Positions 14,141-27,200 of a stretch of 64,000 bases of DNA are shown piece by piece. Made by a program: the position numbers and the translations under genes. The notes beneath the pieces are model-generated. The model was given only the letters and a program-made list of their open reading frames with translations. It ran no database searches and had not been told where the DNA came from. Origin of the DNA: Bradysia coprophila (taxonomy: Eukaryota > Arthropoda > Insecta > Diptera > Sciaridae); NCBI RefSeq assembly GCF_014529535.1, contig NW_023503493.1:11812001-11876000 (forward strand). The letters run 5' to 3'. Position 1 is the first letter of the stretch; each line of letters starts with the position of its first letter.

Positions 14141-17100
14141 ATGCTGATAAAAGAGTATCGAATACCTCTGCCACTCACCGTCGAAGAGTATCGTATAGCT
14201 CAATTGTATATGATTGCTGTAAGTGTCGAATGGCCAAGAAATTTCACACAAGCAAATTTAAACAATTTTTTCTCCTTCCATTGCCGAAAATAGAAAAAGA
14301 GTCGTGAAGAAAGTAGTGGTGCAGGAAGTGGAGTAGAAATTTTAATGAATGAACCGTACGAAAATGGACCGGGCGGAAATGGGCAGTACACTAGGAAGAT
14401 CTATCACATTGGCAGCCATTTACCCGGTTGGATCAAAGGCTTGTTGCCGAAGAGTGCGTTGACTGCCGAAGAGGAAGCATGGAATGCGTATCCGTACACA
14501 AAGACGCGATACACTTGTCCATTTGTGGAAAAATTCTCATTAGAAATTGAAACATACTATTTTCCGGATGACGGTCATCAGGACAATGTGTTCGAATTGT
14601 CTGGAAGTGATCTTCGCAATCGAGTTGTTGGTAAGTTGGATTATACAGCAAAAAAAAATGTTTTTTTACGTAGAGAACATCTGATTCATTTCATAATTTT
14701 CCGAATTTATCACAATTTGTTCAATGAATTTCAACGTGGTTTTCATTTCTCTCAGCTCATCGCAAAATATTGGCTTCGGTCCAACGAAAATAATGGACGA
14801 GTAATACCTTTTAGATTGTTAGTCAAGTTTCGTTTAATGTGAACAAATATGTGATTCATGTTATGTGCCCACAGGCAGTTTATATTTTACGACAAAATGA
14901 AAATTTTCGCTGACTTTTCATTTTGTATTTTTTTCTTTTCGGGCGCAATTTCAATGCATAGCAATATTGCTCATACATCGGCGTATATTATGTCAGCTTT
15001 GTATGTTTGAGATATTTTGTGCACGAAATCTCTGAGTAGCAATTACACGGTTCAGTTGAGTATGGGTTTACTTCGGTGCACAGGTTATGGGCTTATCATT
15101 TTGTTGTATAGAAATAATTACATTTTTGTAAGCGGGGAGATGGGGACATCGATAGATGATTTTCGTAAGGATTGTCGAAGGTACGGACAGGTCATACAAT
15201 TTTCCCTTCGTTCATCAGCTTCGTTTAGACAATACTGAACCGTCACATCGAACATCTAGAACTGAAGTGTTAATTCTTGACCTCAATTTTAGCTCATTTT
15301 CCAGCCTTCCTCATTACTTGAAATTTTTATGTTGTCAACTGCGCTATGAGCTAACGTATCAAATAAAAAATAGAACAGAGTCTGCTCGTTATTACATTAA
15401 AAATAGAAAAAAACGAATATTTCATGATTCAGATAATTGGATGAAAGCTCCAGACTACATTGCACGGTGCACAGTTGGTGGCTAGCTAAAAGAAGAAGTC
15501 ATTAGTGTTATTGTTAACAATGATATATCGGTTGTTTTTCTATCAAGAACATTCGATAAATTAATTTCCATGGCAACTTTCCATTTTAACGAAAAATCTA
15601 ATGGGCGTTAAATATGTTTATGGTGCGCTGCTGCTTGGCGGTATAATTTTTCAGTTTTCATATTTCAAATTCAGAGAAATTCAATTAAAAATTGAGGAAT
15701 TCCCAATTTAAATGAAATGAACAAAATGTTTGTTCAGGTGGAGCCGCAAATCGGTTAGTTAAACCGGCTCTGTTGGCAAAATATTTTTTTTTTAAATAAA
15801 ATTATTTTTCAATTTTAACTGGCAATTCATTTCAACCGTCTAGTTAAGGTGTCCCCAATTACATCAAAATTTCGATTTTTGTTCGGTTTTAACCTAATTC
15901 AGAAGTTCAAATAGTGTTCGTTAATGGTTTTATTATCGTAATAAATGTCAATTGATGTTATGAACTATAACGACTGGTAAATCCTTAATTACTTTGGCAC
16001 TTTCAGCGAACTCTATTATTAACACAAGACAAAGTAGAAACTTAAATGTGTAATCTACTTGGCATTGGTTTTATTTGAGTTCAAGCGGATCAATACAAAA
16101 ACGCCCTTTATAATAATAATAATAATAGCGTCAGCCGGGAAATCACACTTAGGTGAGAGGTTCGGCTACCAGTGCTGCTATAGCTAATGAAGCCATTTGC
16201 ATACATAGTATTGTATGACCTAGCATTAGAGACCACATGCTGAACGTGTATTCCGAACCACGCCTTCAAAGTACAAATTCTCTTATTTTCATTATTCTTT
16301 GATGAAAGACGTCCTTTCTATGAACAGAAAACATTCTTGTACAGTAGAACCTATGAAAATGGACCCGAAGTTTTTCAAATATCCGACCCGAACCCAAACC
16401 CGATTCAATTCACTTTTATCCGGATTTTGGGTTATCGGTCTTTTTGGTTTTCGGTGAAATTTTAAAGTTTCTGAATAGATTATGATGTCACCTAAATTCT
16501 ATACGAAAAGGCTGCAATTTGTGCGAATAGTGAAATAAAGACTAATCGCACTTTGTGATGCTTCCTTTTACAAATTGTTTGTAGAGTAGAATTATGTTCA
16601 CTTTTACAAGTCTTTGCAGAGAAGAGTGCTGCGCGATTGATGCTTCCTTTTACAAAGTTTTTGTAGAGTAGAGTGATGCTTCATTTTACAAATTGTTTGC
16701 AAAGTAGATCTATGTTCCGTTTTACAAGTCTTTGCAGAGAAAAGAGCTGCTCTCTTTTACAAAGTGTTTGTAAAGGCGAGCGATACTTCCTTTTACAAAG
16801 TGTTTGTAAAGGCGAGTGATGCTTTCTTTTACAAAGTGTTTGTAGAGAATAGAGCTGCTTCCGTTCACAAAGTGTTTGTAGAGCAGAGTGCGGCTTCCTT
16901 TTACAAAGTGTTTGTAGAGTAGAGTGTGGCTTCCTTTTGCAAAGTGTTTGTTGAATAGAATTATGCTACCTTTTACAAAGTATCTGAAGAAGAGAGTGAT
17001 GCTCGCTCAACAAAATTTTTCAAAGCTTTTCAGTTTATTTGAAAACTGCGAATAGTGAAATAAATACTAATCGCACAAAGTGCGAATAGTCAAATAAATA

Positions 17101-20100
17101 CTAATGGCACGTTGTGCGATTAGTCTTTATTTGACTATTCGCACTTTGTGCGATTAGTACCTACCAATATATAGAAGTAGAAGTCCACCATAAACACAAA
17201 TGACAATCAAATAGCCCGTTTTTTATCCAAATTTCTCTCATGCCGTTGCTTACATAGTCAGATTGTCGGGGTTTTAAAATGTAATTTGGGTCAGATAGGG
17301 TTTCAGGTTAATCCGCTGTCCGGTTTCGGATTTAAAAAATGTAATTCGTGTTGGGTTCTGGATCGGTTTTCCAAAAAATCAACGACCCGCTCATCTCTAC
17401 TCTGAAACGTTTTCTTTGTTCAGTGCCTTCCCGTAGGCCAGCTAAAATACTAAAACACATTTTATATCACTGTACTCGGTAGAAATATCAAAAATCATTG
17501 TCGTTTTGTCAACTGAAAATTTAATTTCCCTCATCAGACATAATCGACATCGTACAAGAACAAACATACACTGCCGACTACTCCCGAGATGAGGATCCCA
17601 AATTGTTTGTATCAGAAAAAACCGGTCGTGGCCCACTGGCTGATGATTGGCTGAGTGAGCATTGGAAAGAGGTATGTGAACAGAAAAATAATGGAATTTC
17701 ATTCAGCCGAATCAAATAAATCATTTTTTTTCTCATTGAACTCCACTTTTTCCCAAGGTCGAAGGAAAAACTCAGCCAACAGCAAAAAATATGTCGCTCA
17801 TGTGTGCATATAAATTGTGTCGTGTCGAGTTTCGCTACTGGGGCATGCAAACAAAATTGGAAAAATTCATTCACGATATTGGTGGGAATTAATGTTTATT
17901 TTTTCTATAAAATGAAATTAAATTTACAGTCGACATGAACAATCAATTAACTAACATGATCTGAACACACGCCCTTCCCCAACAGCATTACGTAAAACAA
18001 TGTTTCGTGCACATCGGCAAGCGTGGGCATGGCAAGACGAATGGCATGGTATGACAATGGATGATATTCGAGAATTGGAACGACAGACGCAATTAGCATT
18101 ACAGAAGAAAATGGGCGATGGCAGTATTGGCGATGAGGATGATGGTGAGTGGAATGGGTTCGATTGATTGAAAAGGCATCGCTGATGGAATTCAAACGAA
18201 TTTAGATCCAAGTACATCGGAAGCCGAACAGGCCAGCAAGCATTCCAAACAAATGAGTTCCATTGAAAAAACCGACGAGACACCGATGTTTCCGAAGAAA
18301 TTACCTCCGCCACTGCTGAAGCAACAGCCGCCCAGTGCTGAAAGTTCAGATGCCGACGACGATGAATTTGTCGACAATAGTATGCGAACGGAACGATCCG
18401 ATAGTCATCAATTGGCGAGAACGAGGCACGGATCCAAGGGTGCGCTACATTCTCCGATCGGATCCACGCATAGCTTCGATCTGCAGGTGAGAATAACATT
18501 GATTTTACGTTGGAAGTGATATTTCGTTTGGTTTGATTTTGATTTCTTTTTGTTTTGAATAATTCGTTCTCCAAATATTTTTAACATTCATTGTGCGTGT
18601 CGCCGAAACGCTGTGTGTAAAATTCGTTAATTTATTTTGTGTTTTCATCCCTCTATTTTCGCAAACAATCAGCCTGCGAAAAATAACGCTATATCGACGA
18701 GTGTTGTAAGTCTCGTTCAATTTTTGTAAATGTTTATTCATTCCACTAGAATACACAAATATGTCTTCCCATCCGCTAACGACCAAAGTTATTCGTAATT
18801 CAATTGATAGGGCTGGGGGTTTTAACTTAAAGAAATCGATCGTCGTCCTGACTTAACGGGATTCCTTGGTTTACTGAGAACCAGGATATTGTCGCTATTT
18901 GAAACTGAGGTCACACATTCAATAAATTTCGACGAAATGTGACACAATTGCTCACACAATTTAGAGTGGAGTTCGCTGAATTTGAGAATATTCTCATGCA
19001 ATTGTTCGGAGTTTGCCACAAAGTTTAGGCTACCTAGAAAATTACTCCTACCTCAGAGTGATTCCTGAACTAGTTTCTGGTGAACATTCCGAAAAGTTTC
19101 AAGCAGAAAATTCGCAAATCTCGTGTGACCCTACTCCAAGAATTAGTTTCGATTAAATTCCTCCTCATGCTAAATGTCCACTTCAGACGGATTTGTGCTT
19201 GCATCCATAGCGAATATTGATTAGCGAACAATAACCTTTCATTTATAAGCGAAAGACAATGAATTTCGTATGTGTATTTTCGGATGATAAGAAGCTTTGC
19301 CAGGGATTATTGTTGGCATATGCGCCATATATATTGTCGATGCGAAAATCCAATTGAATTCGAATAACAAAGAGCGTTCGATTACAATCTGCTGGATTCC
19401 TTTTGTCTGTAAATATTTGCATTTCCATGTTTTCAATAACTTGTGTACCCATCATAATACAATTATGTCAGAGCCGTTCCCCCACGTCCCACTCCACCAC
19501 AGCATACATATATTGTAATTTAAGTCTTTTTGTTATCACCATTCCCGTTCCACATTCAACCAAAAACACTCTCTAATCCTAATATTGTGAATTGTGTTAC
19601 GTGTTTTTTGTGCGTGTTTTATTTTTGGGATTACAACCAATTTCAGGTTGCCAATTGGAGAATGGAGAAACTAGAAGTGGATTCGAAATCTGGTTCGGAA
19701 GAGGAATTTTTCGACTGTTTGGGTAATTATTTCATAAACATTTAAATCGTTGTCGGTGTGTCACTATCGAATTGTTTGCTAAACGATAAAGAGTACGTTG
19801 CTGAATGAAATGCGCTTTTAGCTTAGTGAGGTAAAACAAGTCATTCATCGATTTACAAGAAATGAGAAAATTTTACGAAATTCCTTCCATGTCTCCGTGG
19901 CTTCAGGGTACCATAGCTTATCGCATATTTTTGCCCTCGATGTGGTCAGCATCATGTTGATAATGGATGAGTAGACAGAGTTCGTAAGAAGTTTAAATAC
20001 AAAGATTTCAAGCGTCTTCCATCAGCGATGACATATCAAATGCATCCTCGACGGAACTCCGACGAGTTTTGTAAATGATTTTGGTCGAGGGGCAGATAAA

Positions 20101-23100
20101 GAAAGAAATTCGTTTTCCGCTCAAAGAATTCTCGGAAAATTCCAAATTTTGAAATTCAAAGCCCTCTTGCACTCAAAATACACAATTATCTGCCCCTCGA
20201 TCTTGGTGTAAAAATCAGTACTCATCCTGCAAAGTTTCGGAACATCAATCGGGAGTAACCAATTGTATCGTTTGTCTCGAGTCTTGGGATATTACCGCAA
20301 ATATCCAATGTTTTGATAAATAGTCGCTCTGATTCATCGGTGTATCATTTGTTTTACCTTCAACTAGATACGTGGCTCTCATTCAGCACAGAGCTCTTTC
20401 GGATAATTGTTATTTATGGGATGTGTTGGAATTTATTAGTTGTGGCCATTACATCCTCGTTGTTTTAACGAAAATGGATTTGATCTTTTTGTGCCATTCA
20501 ACTAAATGTTTTTATTGTGGGCAAAAGATTGAAATTGCACACCTCAAGGCTGAAACGGATTAAGTCTTGTTCGAACCTAAAGTCAAGCTGAATCTAAAAT
20601 TTCGCAGAATAAATGCAACTGTCCCATAAATGATCAAAAACCACAAAGTTATAAGATTGGAATTTTGATTTTACAATTTTTTGTTTATCGCGGTTCAGCA
20701 AAAGACGCTGTTGCACGTAATGGTATGTTCTGTTCAGTTTCTTTTTTCGTTATGTTTTGCGAGTTATTTTTTCATTTTGTCAAAAATTATTCACTTACGC
20801 TCTGGTAACTTGCTACATAAATTGTACAATAAATCATTTCTGACAATAAATGAAGAGCCAATTTCCATGCGCCTGCCATACAGCTTAGTCACATTATTAC
20901 AAAGCTAATTTATTCAGAGGCGTCTACCGAATCAGCCCTTTTAAAATGGACCTCCAGGTGCCTATGAACAGCAGCTTTGTAATAATGTGGAGTAGACGAA
21001 TGTCTCGGGGCGCGTCAGCTTTTCAACGTTTTTTTTAGCGGTTGTGGCTTTTATATGATTAAGAAAAGAAAAGAACTAATCAACAGTCAAACTATCAACT
21101 GTAAGTGTAATTTTCTTTGGAATTCGATCTGTTTTAGACATGGGCGAATCGACATCATTAGCCAAATGGAGTTCGCTAGAACTACTTGCCGAAGAAGACG
21201 ATAGTTCACCTCCAGCCACCCAAAATAGAGATGATACCATTTTCAGTCATTCATTCCTTCAACGTGTAGCATCCGAACGTGGTTCACGACGACCGACACT
21301 CGGCACCACAGCAAGTATTGATCGTAGTGGCCCGCAGGATTCTCCACCAAGTTCGCCCGGTCTACCATCCTGTGCTACATCCGTACTAGTTTTAGTATTC
21401 CATGCCGGTAGTGTTCTGGATGCCTGCACTGACAAAACATCAAAAAAATCGGATGTGACCACATTCCGCGGTGCATTCGAATCGGTTATGCGACAACATT
21501 ATCCATCATTAGTCGGGCATCTTGTCATTAAGTTGGTGTGTTGTCCAGCTGTTTGTACAGATGCACTGGGTATATTGTCGAGCCTGAGCCCATACTCATT
21601 TGACACATCGCCGTCATCGGCTGAAATTCCAAACATGACTGACGTTCCAATCGGTGCTATTCCACTACTAGCAACATGCACACCGGAATTCCAAGATGCT
21701 GTGAACAGGACTGTTGCCAGCGCCAATGTTTGTTATGCGGAATTTTTGAAATCGGAAGAGGGTCGCGGATTCAATGGACAAGTGGCAGTTATTGGTGATT
21801 CTATGGGCGCTGTTCTCGCACATGATGGACTATGTCGTACAACAACCGGTCGTCATGGCAGCGAAGCGTCCGGTCTTGATATTGACGATCATTTTCTCGA
21901 TAATGAACTGGATGCCAGCAAATTATTAACGGCTCCGTCACCGCGACGACGATCGTCTTCCACGAGTGATTCACGTCTTCCAAAATTCGACTTTGAAGTG
22001 GGAGATTTCTTTATGTTCGGTAGTCCATTAGCAGTTATATTAGCAGCGAGAAAGTTGAACGACAGCAAAATTGGTTGTGCTAAGCCCCACTGTACACAAG
22101 TCTACAATTTATTCCATGGCACGGATCCAGTGGCCAGTCGCATGGAACCATTACTCAGTGCTAGATTTTCGATGCTTCCACCGGTGAATATTCCACGATA
22201 CGCAAAGTATCCGCTGGGTAACGGACAACCATACCATTTGCGTGAGTATATCAAAATAGTTGACGTCAAGCAAAAATTAAAAATTTCTTACGTGGCTCGC
22301 CAGTTGAACTCATCCAAACAAATCCGCAAATGTTCAATGACGGTCAGCATAGGCGATCATCGGATGTGTCTATGCAAAGTACCGTGTCAGGTCTCATTGA
22401 CAACGTACCAATAACGACAATCACTGCTCGTCAGTTCATTTCCTTTCATTTTTGATGTAAGTCCTGATTATAATCCTGATTACAGTCCAACAACGCTGGT
22501 GGGGTTCCAAACGTCTTGACTACGCTCTCTACTGCCCGGATGGATTAAGCAATTTTCCGTCACATGCTCTGCCGCATCTATTCCACGCGTCGTATTGGGA
22601 AAGTTCCGATGTGATTGCTTTCATTTTGCGTCAGCTCGGTCGCTTCGATGCAAACATTCTGATTGGCAACGACAACAAAGAAATCTCTTCATTCCGTCCA
22701 GGACAGCCACGCGAGAAATGGATACGAAAGCGAACCTCGGTGAAATTGAAAAACGTTACCGCAAATCATCGGGCGAATGATGTACTGTGCAGGGAAAGCG
22801 AACCGCAAAAACTATGCGCTCGGTTTATGTACGGACCGTTGGTAAGCTTTCGACTTTCCTATTGTTCGATCTGTTGTGATTCTAAAGTGCGTCTTGTGAC
22901 AGGACATGATAACACTGGCTGGCGAAAAGGTTGATATCCATGTGATGAAGGAACCTCCTGCTGGAGAATGGTTTCACATTGCCACTGAAGTCACCGACAA
23001 AAATGGTCGGATCATTTACACCATACCGAATGATAAGTCGCTCGGCTATGGCATCTATCCGATTAAAATGGTTGTGCGCGGTGATCACACTTCCGTGGAC

Positions 23101-24225
23101 TTCTACTTAGCAGTGATACCGCCTCGGACAGAGTGTGTTGTTTTTAGCATAGACGGTAGTTTCACAGCTTCAATGTCGGTAACTGGTCGAGATCCGAAAG
23201 TACGAGCTGGTGCCGTAGACATATGCCGTCATTGGCAGGAATTGGGCTATTTATTGATTTATGTAACCGGACGGCCAGGTAATTACCAACACAAATTTGT
23301 TCGGCTCGACGACGTTGAAAAATTCGATTTTTTAGATATGCAACAGCAACGAGTTCTGTCATGGCTGAGTCAACACAATTTTCCCCATGGCCTAGTCTCA
23401 TTTGCCGACGGCCTGTCGACGGATCCTCTCGGCCACAAAACGGCTTACCTAAATAATCTCATTACGAATCACGGCGTACTGATTCATTCAGCGTATGGCA
23501 GCAGCAAAGACATTGTCGTTTACACAAACATTGGCATGAAGGCGAAACAAATTTACATTGTCGGAAAGGTTCGTGCAGCCATTCGGATCAGTTTACCGAA
23601 TAGATACAAAATTCTCTCCCTGATTCTGTAGGTGAGCAAAAAGTTGCAAGCAAATGCAACAGTATTGACGGAAGGGTATGCCTCGCATCTGAACATTTTG
23701 ATGGCGCATGGTGGTTCGCGACCAGCTCAAGGCAATCAACGTATGGTCATTCCGAAAGGTTGTTTCAACTTACCCGGACAATCGGCGTCGATACGTCGAC
23801 GAAGGTAAGCCTTAGGGTCCATGTATTTCGATTAGGTATTATCTTACCAAATGAACTGTAGAACAACTAACATGTAACGTGTATGGTAATGCACTAATAG
23901 CAGCAGTCGGTTAAATATTTAATTGTTCATTCGTTTAGATGCGTATTTAACCGGCTACTCTATATCAATGTGGAGGAGTGATTGAGGTGGCTTAGAAAAT
24001 GACTAACTGACTAAACTAACAAAAACAATTCTCTCGGCTCTTCTTAGAGTCTCTAATTCATCGAATCACTTCCTCCACCACCTAGATAATACCTTTTTTC
24101 CCTTAAAGTCTTATTAATCGTTCACCCTTAAATTAATGTTTCTTTCTCTTTCCTTTCGTTTTTTTATCCTTCCTGGTTCGGCCCGCACACACACACTCAG
24201 AATGCATGATCCGGATGTGAACTAA
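14141..24225 (+). CDS. rdgB: Retinal degeneration B (membrane-associated PI transfer protein, PITPNM family)
   Basis: Coding exons: 14141-14218, 14294-14630, 17538-17671, 17758-17881, 17986-18144, 18206-18486, 18673-18705, 19647-19722, 21138-22241, 22304-22429, 22486-22841, 22903-23568, 23632-23804, 24201-24225. All junctions are GT-AG and keep frame, giving 1223 aa, near the size of the fly protein. The start [12 protein letters not shown] is the conserved PITP N-terminus. Residues 1 to about 255 are the class II PITP domain, which exchanges PI and phosphatidic acid. EEEFFDCLD near residue 400 is a FFAT-like motif for ER VAP proteins. The DDHD domain ends exon 9. The LNS2 domain ([10 protein letters not shown], then YVTGRP) lies at about 1010-1150. 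The family restores PIP2 at ER-plasma membrane contacts during phospholipase C signalling, including phototransduction. The last exon adds only MHDPDVN. Confidence 0.95.
16556..16995. repeat. About 36-bp minisatellite, roughly eleven copies
   Basis: Units of the form CTTCCTTTTACAAAG, TGTTTGTAGAG, TAGAGTGATG repeat in tandem. The best-preserved units between about 16760 and 16960 are 36 bases long. Earlier units are more diverged and alternate between ACAAATTGTTTG and ACAAGTCTTTGC variants, so a two-unit higher-order pattern is likely in the left part. Confidence 0.8.
17045..17162. repeat. Inverted repeat of the GCGAATAGT / ACTAATCGCAC motif
   Basis: CTAATCGCACAAAGTGCGAA and its near-complement flank one another: copies at about 17068 and 17090 face inverted copies ending at about 17157 (ACTATTCGCACTTTGTGCGA). 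The segment can fold into a strong hairpin. A single copy of the same motif lies at about 16530-16557 on the other side of the minisatellite. Confidence 0.7.
19723..21137 (+). other. rdgB intron 8 (1.4 kb)
   Basis: This runs from donor GTAATT to acceptor GTTTTAG. It contains no recognised gene; the small frames at 20372-20563 and 20681-20908 show no domain. An additional small coding exon of rdgB cannot be excluded here. It holds one compact inverted repeat at 20890-20988, listed separately. Confidence 0.7.
20890..20988. repeat. Short inverted repeat in rdgB intron 8
   Basis: CACATTATTACAAAGCT at about 20890-20906 is matched by its exact complement AGCTTTGTAATAATGTG at about 20972-20988. A second, inner pair (GTCTAC / GTAGAC) is nearby. 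The roughly 100-bp segment looks like a small MITE or a hairpin; no target-site duplication was identified. Confidence 0.6.
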
Positions 24226-27200
24226 AAACCGAATAGATCCATGTTAACCACCAGAAACTATAGTGCTCGACTAGTTTTTGTTTAACAAAACTGAAAAGAA
24301 AAATTGAACAAACAACCGAAAAAAAAAACCAAAATCCGACAAATTGAAATTTCTTGTAGCAATGAAACGGTATCGTCACCGATTCACAGTGGAATTATGA
24401 AGCGAAAATCATTTCTGAGTCACATTAAATGAAGAAAGACAAAGTGGAACGAAAAACAAAACTGAAAATGGAAAATGAATATTTTTTACTCTCTTATTTG
24501 ACGCATTGTCACATGGTAAGTGTTAACCGATTTCGTTGATTTGTAACCTTTTATAAAACGGCCAATCATCAAATTGACGACAACATATCTGTAGCTAGGT
24601 ATCGTTCATAAAGTATGTCAGGCGTGCGAAAGACATGCAGGATATAGTTGAAAATGTGATAGAAAGAGATGCAAATAGTCGTCGCGCGTGGGATTCTTTA
24701 TGAGTGATGTCATAGGCTGTTTTATTTAGAAAAAATCACAACTGTCTTTTCGCATCAGCTTTTAAGAGCTTTCGAAACTTCTGTGAGCTTTGAGCTTCTT
24801 TTAGATTCCATTCAAAAAGTGGCACAATCCATTGGAATTCAAAAGAAGCCCGAAGCTCAAAAAAACTTGAGGGCTTTGATTTTGCGAAGTGAGAGTACAT
24901 GCTTGAAAATGTCAGCAATATTTCAGTAGTAAGATCGGCAAGCATCAACTTATTTGTAGACAAGACTCGCTCGTGGAAAAAGTTCAGGAACCTCCTTACC
25001 GGTGAATTTATCGCCGATTTTTTTTTTTTTTGATGAAACAGAAAGTGAAATCTAATGGACTAAAAGCAAAAGATGGTAATTTTCTGTAGATTTCCCTATG
25101 TCGAAAAAAGCAACGTTTCAATCTCGAAACAAGAAACTCGCTTCGCTCGCCATTGCCACCTACATTCAATTAAAGTCGAACATCTTCCAGTCACCGCTAG
25201 AAATAATTTTTGAAGTACTAGATGCATCGATACCCGTGAAACTACTCTGAAAAACCATGTTGTGTTTCTAAATAGGAACTCATTTCATACGGGAAATATT
25301 TCCATACGAACCGGAAATTGTTTGTCCGGTTCCTGCTAAGAAATCATTTTTTCCATCAACCGTAATAGTTGCACATTTTTCAGCAAAAGATTAATGTATT
25401 TTGGATGAAAAAGGAAAAGAAAAATTGTCGAGTCAATTCTTTGAGTACTTAAAGACACCGTCTTATCCAGCTGACCTCAAAACTCACTAATTAATTGCCA
25501 TAAATTCCAGTGAATTTTTTGTGAGGTGAGAGTTTTGTGATCATATGCGTTGTACGGATTCGAACTTTCGTCCGAAATTCCAGCACTGACCGAAAATTAA
25601 TAAGAATTACAAAAACTAATCGTTTGAAGAAATTGAAGTAATTGCAGCAACTCCAAACTGTCTATCAAATCCGCGACATTGAGCCTAGCTGAATCATTGT
25701 GTTCATTTGAATTCATTTCAACAAAGTTCACGCATAGTAATACGAATGAAGTACAAGATTTGAGCGTATGATCGTTCCGCTATACCTAAAACAGAAGAAG
25801 TAACAGATTGAGTCGTTAAGTGGTGATATGATTGTCGTTTTTAAAAAGGTTAATCTGAAGTAAGCAAAACGTTCAGTGATGAACATTGAGTGATGAACTC
25901 TTCTTTTTTGATATACAGGTACCTGGCTAAGAAGACTGTTTTCTTTCCTGTTATATACTACAGAGAACTTATTAACAAAAAACAAAAATGTTTAGAAGTT
26001 AGTGCAAAAGAAAAATGTGAAGAAAAAACAAAAACAAATAATTTAAACAGAAAACCAAAACAAAACAAAAAAATTGAAAATATTTATTGTCGTTAAAGAT
26101 GAATAACTAAATTTATTGTTGTAATAGAGAGAAAACAAAATTGTGAACAAATATTTATGTGAAATGTACACAAATGTTATTAGTAATTTAAATGTTAAAA
26201 TATTAATTGATACAGAGGTATCAGATGTCCAGCAATAAACCACGCAAAAGAAAAACAATAATTGTAGAAAAAGAGATTACGCTGAACAATCGACGACACG
26301 ACTATCGACGATTTTCTGAAGAAATGAAAGACAGCGAGTTCCTAAAGAAACGTCAAAGACTCGTAATTTGTTGAGGAACTCGCCACTTCTTCAGAAAGTT
26401 GTCGATAATCATGTCATCGAATATTCAGGACAATGAAAAAAAGTCCCTAGACCAACAGAACACTTGAAAGATCCGACCAATCGTCTGAGGTTTCTTAACA
26501 ACAGGAGCAGCGTGAATTTTATTATCTGATTCGAAATTCTATTCAACAGAACCAATTTCTACTCCAGGATAGTGACGTTTTAATGAATTTGTATTGAACT
26601 ACTTCGAGCGGTGAGATTTGAAATTATTTTCGTATTAAATAGGAAGTGATTGCCTAATATAGACCAAGAGCCCTACTATTCAGACAGGAAATGGATTTAC
26701 CAATTGGTCAAATATCAATCCAACCAATTTGCCGAGAAATACGTTCCGCATAATCGGTGAAAAAGACTGTCAACGCTTTAGATCCTCTTTAAGTGAAGGT
26801 TATTTTTCAAATTGATTGATCTCGAAAATCACATATAAAGTCACGGTTTGCAATAGTATTGCACTAACCGATACGATAAATATTTGTTCCATAATGTTAA
26901 GCCCTAATGAGCGTAGGCCGAGCCGAGATAACTTCGTAGAAAGTCTAAATTTGTGTCAAAATGAAGATATTGGTGGCAGAAATTGAATAAAATTAGAAGA
27001 ATTGCCTGTCTGGTCAGACGAGTTGCAAATTCGAAATTTATTTTTCATTTGACTTTTGTATCCACCATCATTTTGTTACTTCGATTTTCCATGAAGTCTA
27101 ACGACCGAGATAAACTCTCCGCCCACCTTCGCCAGGGCCCTTTTAAAAATCGTGGTAGAACAGATAGTTTTCGTACCGGGTAAACTATATGACATATTAC

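Larger units (their letters stand above)
16340..17400. mobile_element. Putative non-autonomous element with internal minisatellite
   Basis: The edges are rich in ACCCGACCC / GGGTCGG-like motifs: near 16360-16410 on this strand, and in inverse form near 17330-17395 (GGGTTCTGGATCGG, then GACCCGCTCATC). Inside, GCGAATAGT(G/C)AAATAAA (A/G)ACTAATCGCAC occurs in direct and inverted copies around 16530-16557 and 17045-17160. No open frame or clear target-site duplication was seen, so the class is undetermined. Confidence 0.4.
14631..17537 (+). other. rdgB intron 2 (2.9 kb) carrying an inserted repeat
   Basis: The intron runs from the GTAAGT donor at 14631 to the TCATCAG acceptor before 17538. Short open frames inside it (for example 15017-15238 and 15156-15485) have no motif. 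The right half (about 16340-17400) is occupied by the minisatellite and palindromic sequence described separately. Confidence 0.8.

Noticed and set aside
16556..16995. 36-bp repeats at CRISPR-like spacing
   Set aside because: The repeats are contiguous with no spacers between them and lie in an intron of rdgB.
17951..18574. Minus-strand 207-codon frame
   Set aside because: Lies over rdgB exons 5 and 6 and the adjoining introns; no motif, and the plus-strand exons are certain.
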